Part shown: piece by piece, positions 61,130 to 64,000 of the stretch
Layout of the letters: each line of letters starts with the position of its first letter
Numbering within the stretch: position 1 is the first letter of the stretch
NCBI GenBank assembly: GCA_033032175.1
Contig: CM065304.1
Location: 5,828,001 to 5,892,000, forward strand
Direction of reading: 5' to 3'
DNA from: Saturnia japonica
Lineage: Eukaryota; Arthropoda; Insecta; Lepidoptera; Saturniidae
DNA: 64,000 nt
Program-made: the position numbers and the translations under genes
The notes under the pieces: generated by a model
Told to the model about the DNA's origin: nothing
The model's input: only the letters and a program-made list of their open reading frames with translations
Databases searched by the model: none

Positions 61130-61150
61130 TTTGTTTTGTTTTGTCGGCAG
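61130..61150 (+). promoter_or_regulatory. Splice acceptor of the LIM2 exon
   Basis: A T/G-rich tract ('ttttgttttgttttgtcggcag') ends in AG at 61149-61150. The tract is interrupted by G residues, so it is a moderate rather than ideal polypyrimidine tract. Confidence 0.8.
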
Positions 61151-61324
61151 ATTGTACGGATCAAAACGCTGCGCTAGGTGCAATACCCCAATATCTCCTT
61201 CAGAGCTGGTGATGAGGGCTAGGGACCTGGTGTTCCACATGCACTGCTTCTCATGTGCCCTATGTAGCACTCCGTTGAATAAGGGAGACACTTTCGGCAT
61301 AAGAGATTCAGCTGTCTACTGCAG
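61151..61324 (+). CDS. ap: Apterous-type LIM-homeodomain protein, LIM2 exon (internal, partial gene)
   Basis: This internal exon of 174 bp encodes 57 full codons plus split codons at both ends (1 base at the start, 2 at the end). It forms nearly all of the second LIM zinc-binding domain. Visible ligands are C-x2-C (residues 7 and 10 of the segment), H-x2-C (29 and 32), C-x2-C (35 and 38) and C57. The eighth ligand should lie on the next exon (CRTHY in fly Apterous). 'SELVMRARDLVFH' and 'KGD.FGI.D' are typical of the Apterous/LHX2-LHX9 group. Apterous is a nuclear selector protein that binds Chip/Ldb through its LIM domains and specifies dorsal wing identity in insects. Lepidoptera carry two paralogues (apA, apB), and I cannot say which this is. 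No LIM1 or homeodomain exon was found in the window. LHX1/Lmx-type genes are less likely. Confidence 0.9.
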
Positions 61325-61330
61325 GTAGTA
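61325..61330 (+). promoter_or_regulatory. Splice donor of the LIM2 exon
   Basis: TGCAG|GTAGTA: the GT lies at 61325-61326, and an in-frame TAG follows at once, so the frame cannot continue unspliced. Confidence 0.85.
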
Positions 61331-61425
61331 ATCAAGTATTTTCATTATTGACAACTTTTAAAACGACTTCAATCTACTTACGTACAATCGTAGACATATG
61401 GTAATATGTAATGGTTTATTGTATA

Positions 61426-61792
61426 CTAGCTATGCCGGCGGCTTCGCTCACGTGAACTACAGAATGCCCGCGTGAATCTTGCTCCCCCGCTCCCAGCTAT
61501 ATTAAAGACAAACATGCTTATTGTGGGTGTTCCTTAGAAGATAGACATATACTCTCGCTGACTTTTTGTAGGTCTTTTTAATGCCTATAATTATTTCGTA
61601 CATTAATTTGCAATATCTCTTATGGTTTACTCAAATCGTTTCGGAGATTACCCGGAACAAAGAGACAGACAGACAAAAAAATTTAAAATTATCTTTTTGT
61701 TATAGGTATCGTATATACTTTCATATGCATTTAGTCAAAAGTTGTTATTTTGACATTACAAACAGAAACTTCAATTTTATTAATTGTATAGA
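61426..61792 (-). mobile_element. Non-autonomous Helitron, family A, internally deleted (367 bp)
   Basis: CTAG at 61426-61429 and element start TCTATACAATTAATAAAATT (down from 61792) are both intact. Compared with 59287-59812, roughly 150 bp are missing between 'tatggtttactca' and 'gtttcggagattacc'. It lies about 100 bp past the apterous exon. Confidence 0.85.
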
Positions 61793-62078
61793 CTAGTTGT
61801 GACCCACGGTTTCACTCGTAACTAAGTTATTTGACCGACTGTTCATCGCACTGTCGTCAACGCACCCATGTCGCATACCGTTGTTCTCACTTCACTTACT
61901 TGCCTATAGCTTGCCAGATTCCATGACGTTCATGGCTACTACTCCGCTCTTTAGAAACGTAGCGTGAACTTATATAGCCTATAACCTTCCTCAATAAATA
62001 GCCTAGAAAATGAATGAAGAATTTTTTAAATTTGTTTAATAGTTTAGCACATTCAAATAAACAAAACAAAATTTATTG
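61793..62078 (-). mobile_element. Non-autonomous Helitron, family B, abutting the A copy
   Basis: CTAG at 61793-61796 follows the last base of the family A element directly, so this copy inserted at its terminus. The body is colinear with family B ('gacccacggtttcactcg', 'cttgccagattccatgacgttcatgg', 'cctcaataaatagcct'); the 5' end is eroded. Confidence 0.8.
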
Positions 62079-62084
62079 ATCTAT

Positions 62085-62375
62085 ATCTTTATAAGGATAT
62101 CTGCCTGACATATCAACGCGCAGCGCAAACTATTAAGGTGAGGACCGTAAAAATTTGTATGCGGGTTCCTTTTACAATGTAGGTGAGCACTGAGGAAGAA
62201 TTTTTGGTAATTTAACCCCTTAAGGTGCTGAAAAAGGGAATGGAAGTTGGTATCGAAATCTGTCATTATTGAAAATATATCTATTAAAATATCTATTTAG
62301 TAATTCTGTTAAAAATCAAAAAAGATGGGACATAACATAACTATGACGCGAGCGAAGCCGCTGGAAAAGCGCTAG
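62085..62375 (+). mobile_element. Non-autonomous Helitron, family C, in opposite orientation
   Basis: From 'ggatatctgcctgacatatcaacgcg' through 'ccttttacaatgtaggtgagcac' to 'gcgagcgaagccgctggaaaagcg' and CTAG (62372-62375), then T. It is the best-preserved C copy. Confidence 0.8.
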
Positions 62376-62852
62376 TATTAGTATACATAAAACTTTTCTT
62401 ACTTTAAGTAAATCTTTGATAAGAGAAAAGCGACCGTACAACCATTGGGCAAGTACATATTGAAAAATAAATCGCTCAAATTCAATTTATTTCAATAAAC
62501 AATTCTATTTAAAATATAAAGTAAGTTAGTAGATTGAACATAATATTATTATATGTATCAAAATTAAATAATATTTTTTTATTCTTTGTCGTTATAAAGA
62601 TATCATTTGGGAATCGGTTACTTACTATGTGAGCAATCCGGGAGTAGACAACTTTTGAAAATTGTTTAAAAAAAATTTTATTTGTTGAAAATAATAACTC
62701 TGAATATTTTTTTTTAAATAAAACACTATAAAATGTGTTTTAAAAGTATTTTTTCAAAAACAATGCTTTATGGTCTCGTGACGTCAACATTCATTTTATA
62801 TGTCACTATTTATATGATAACATTGACAAATTTGACAATTAACGCAATTTGA

Positions 62853-63065
62853 CAGGCCTCGTGGCGCAGTGGTAGTAAATGCTACTATTGAGCCGAGAGG
62901 TCGCAGGTTCGACCCCGCCCATGACTGACTTTGTGTGATGAGCATAAATGTCAGTTGTGTGTGTGTCTGGATGTTAAATATCTATAGTGTATGTATGTAT
63001 ATCAACTGTTTAGTTACGATATTACAAGCTTTGCTTAGTTAGGAATTAAATGTCCGTGTGTGAAA
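62853..63065 (+). mobile_element. tRNA-derived SINE (S2)
   Basis: The A box TGGCGCAGTGGTAG (62861-62874) and B box GGTTCGACCCC (about 62906-62916) lie in a tRNA-like head. The body ends 'attacaagctttgcttagttagga...tgtccgtgtgtgaaattgtg', a tail I recognise from lepidopteran SINEs. A canonical anticodon arm is not formed, so it is not a functional tRNA gene. Confidence 0.8.
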
Positions 63066-63272
63066 TTGTGTCTTCATATTTAACGTTCATATTTCCTGAA
63101 TAGTGACGTAACGTTTTCTAATTGGCGTTTCAAATCACTTGACCCAGAGTCAAAATATTAATTTTCTAAGGGCAAAATGAAATAAATAAACAATTATTTT
63201 TTCCACATTTTTATTGTTTTACTCTTTTTATCTATAGACCAATATTATTCAATAGTTTATTTAAATTTTGAA

Positions 63273-64000
63273 ATATACAGGCAACTCGTGGAATTTATGA
63301 AATTAGCGTTTTATATGGAAAAAGTAAAACGAAAAAAATATTATGAAATTATACATTTAATCAATCGAAGTATGTACCATTATTATCTATGCACTTTCGC
63401 GATTTTATAGGTAGTTCATTGAATCCGTTGCTGAAAGAATTGTGGGAACTTTTTTTTTAAGGCGATTTCGATAGTCTCAGACAGACGTGCAAGATACTGT
63501 CCAAATTCCGAAAAAAAAACGTAGTAATCTGTCGGAGCAAGGTCTGGAGAGTATGGTGGGTGTCAGTAAAGTTCCAACCGCAGTTTCTCTAATTTAGCGA
63601 CCTGCTCTATTGAAGTAGTCTATCGTTGTCCTGAAGCTGTGGGCTAGAGAGATTGACCAGTTTCAGTGGTTTAACGGCTACCTATAACATTATGGTTTTT
63701 TAATTGTTGACAATATAGATCTGCCATTATCGTCTGGCCAGATCTTAGGAAGCGTTAGTGTGTGACACCAGCACTGGCCCACCAAACACTCACCAGTTCC
63801 TTTTTTCTGAGTCAACTTTCGCTTGGGATAGGATTTGGCCAGTTTTCCTGGGTTCTAACACTGTGATGAGCGTTTCCGATTGTCGCAAAGGATCTGTTTT
63901 TCGTCACAAGTGTATATACAAATTTACCTCGTTATTGTTATAGTTGAGTTATGTAACGCAGCACTCAATGCATGTTTGTTAGTGTGCTTCAGTCAATTAA
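63273..64000 (-). pseudogene. Decayed mariner-family transposase and its right terminus (runs off the window)
   Basis: Reading the minus strand, fragments in shifting frames follow the mariner transposase order. DEK, the first catalytic aspartate region, is at about 63897-63905. Next come 'NRKRSSQC', a stop and 'NPGKLAKS'. 'VWWASAGV' is near 63770, and 'DN' with the second aspartate is near 63625-63630. HPPYSPDLAPTDYY with the third aspartate is at 63521-63562. The spacing between the second and third aspartates is shorter than the family's 34 residues, so sequence is deleted. There are stops and frameshifts throughout. 'acaggcaactcgtgg' near 63279 looks like the terminal inverted repeat. The element is a cut-and-paste DNA transposon, now inactive. 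Confidence 0.85.

Noticed and set aside
61076..61300. Minus-strand open frame over the LIM exon
   Set aside because: It is the antisense shadow of the apterous LIM2 exon and resembles no protein.

Overview
The window is eukaryotic, animal nuclear DNA and almost certainly lepidopteran (moth or butterfly). It is strongly AT-rich, has no long open reading frames, and is packed with small non-autonomous Helitrons that start TC and end CTAG inside an A|T dinucleotide. It also holds tRNA-derived SINEs and LINE 3'-end fragments of types I associate with Lepidoptera. Species cannot be named from the sequence.

Only one convincing host coding segment was found: a 174-bp internal exon at 61151-61324 (+) encoding the second LIM domain of an Apterous/LHX2-9-type LIM-homeodomain protein. 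It has clean AG/GT borders and split codons at both ends. No LIM1 or homeodomain exon was recognised, so most of the window is best read as a large 5' intron (or intron plus upstream intergenic DNA) of an apterous gene, and the last 2.7 kb as the next intron.

Layout. 0-8 kb: an old dispersed repeat, a GC-rich LINE 3' region with a tandem array of small hairpins (3.2-4.1 kb), a 168-bp foldback element whose two ends both look like Helitron 3' termini, and Helitron families A, C and D. 8-18.9 kb: mostly unassignable AT-rich DNA with Helitron A/D copies, a dispersed repeat and a 129-bp tandem duplication. 18.9-33 kb: SINEs and Helitron A/B copies. 33.2-33.4 kb: an isolated GC-rich islet, a possible cryptic regulatory element or exon. 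33.9-47 kb: Helitron families A, B, C and E, inverted dispersed repeats and a striking AATCGT cluster at 40.2-40.4 kb. 47-60 kb: Helitrons (one holding a decayed RTE reverse-transcriptase tail), SINEs and LINE 3' fragments. 61-64 kb: the apterous exon, three abutting Helitrons, a SINE, and a decayed mariner transposase running off the right edge.

Helitron family letters (A-E) and other repeat letters are my own labels, based on similarity between copies within the window; boundaries are by eye and most are good to about 5-20 bp. All named families rest on recognition from memory, not on searches. No bacterial-style operons, CRISPR arrays, rRNA genes or intact tRNA genes were seen.
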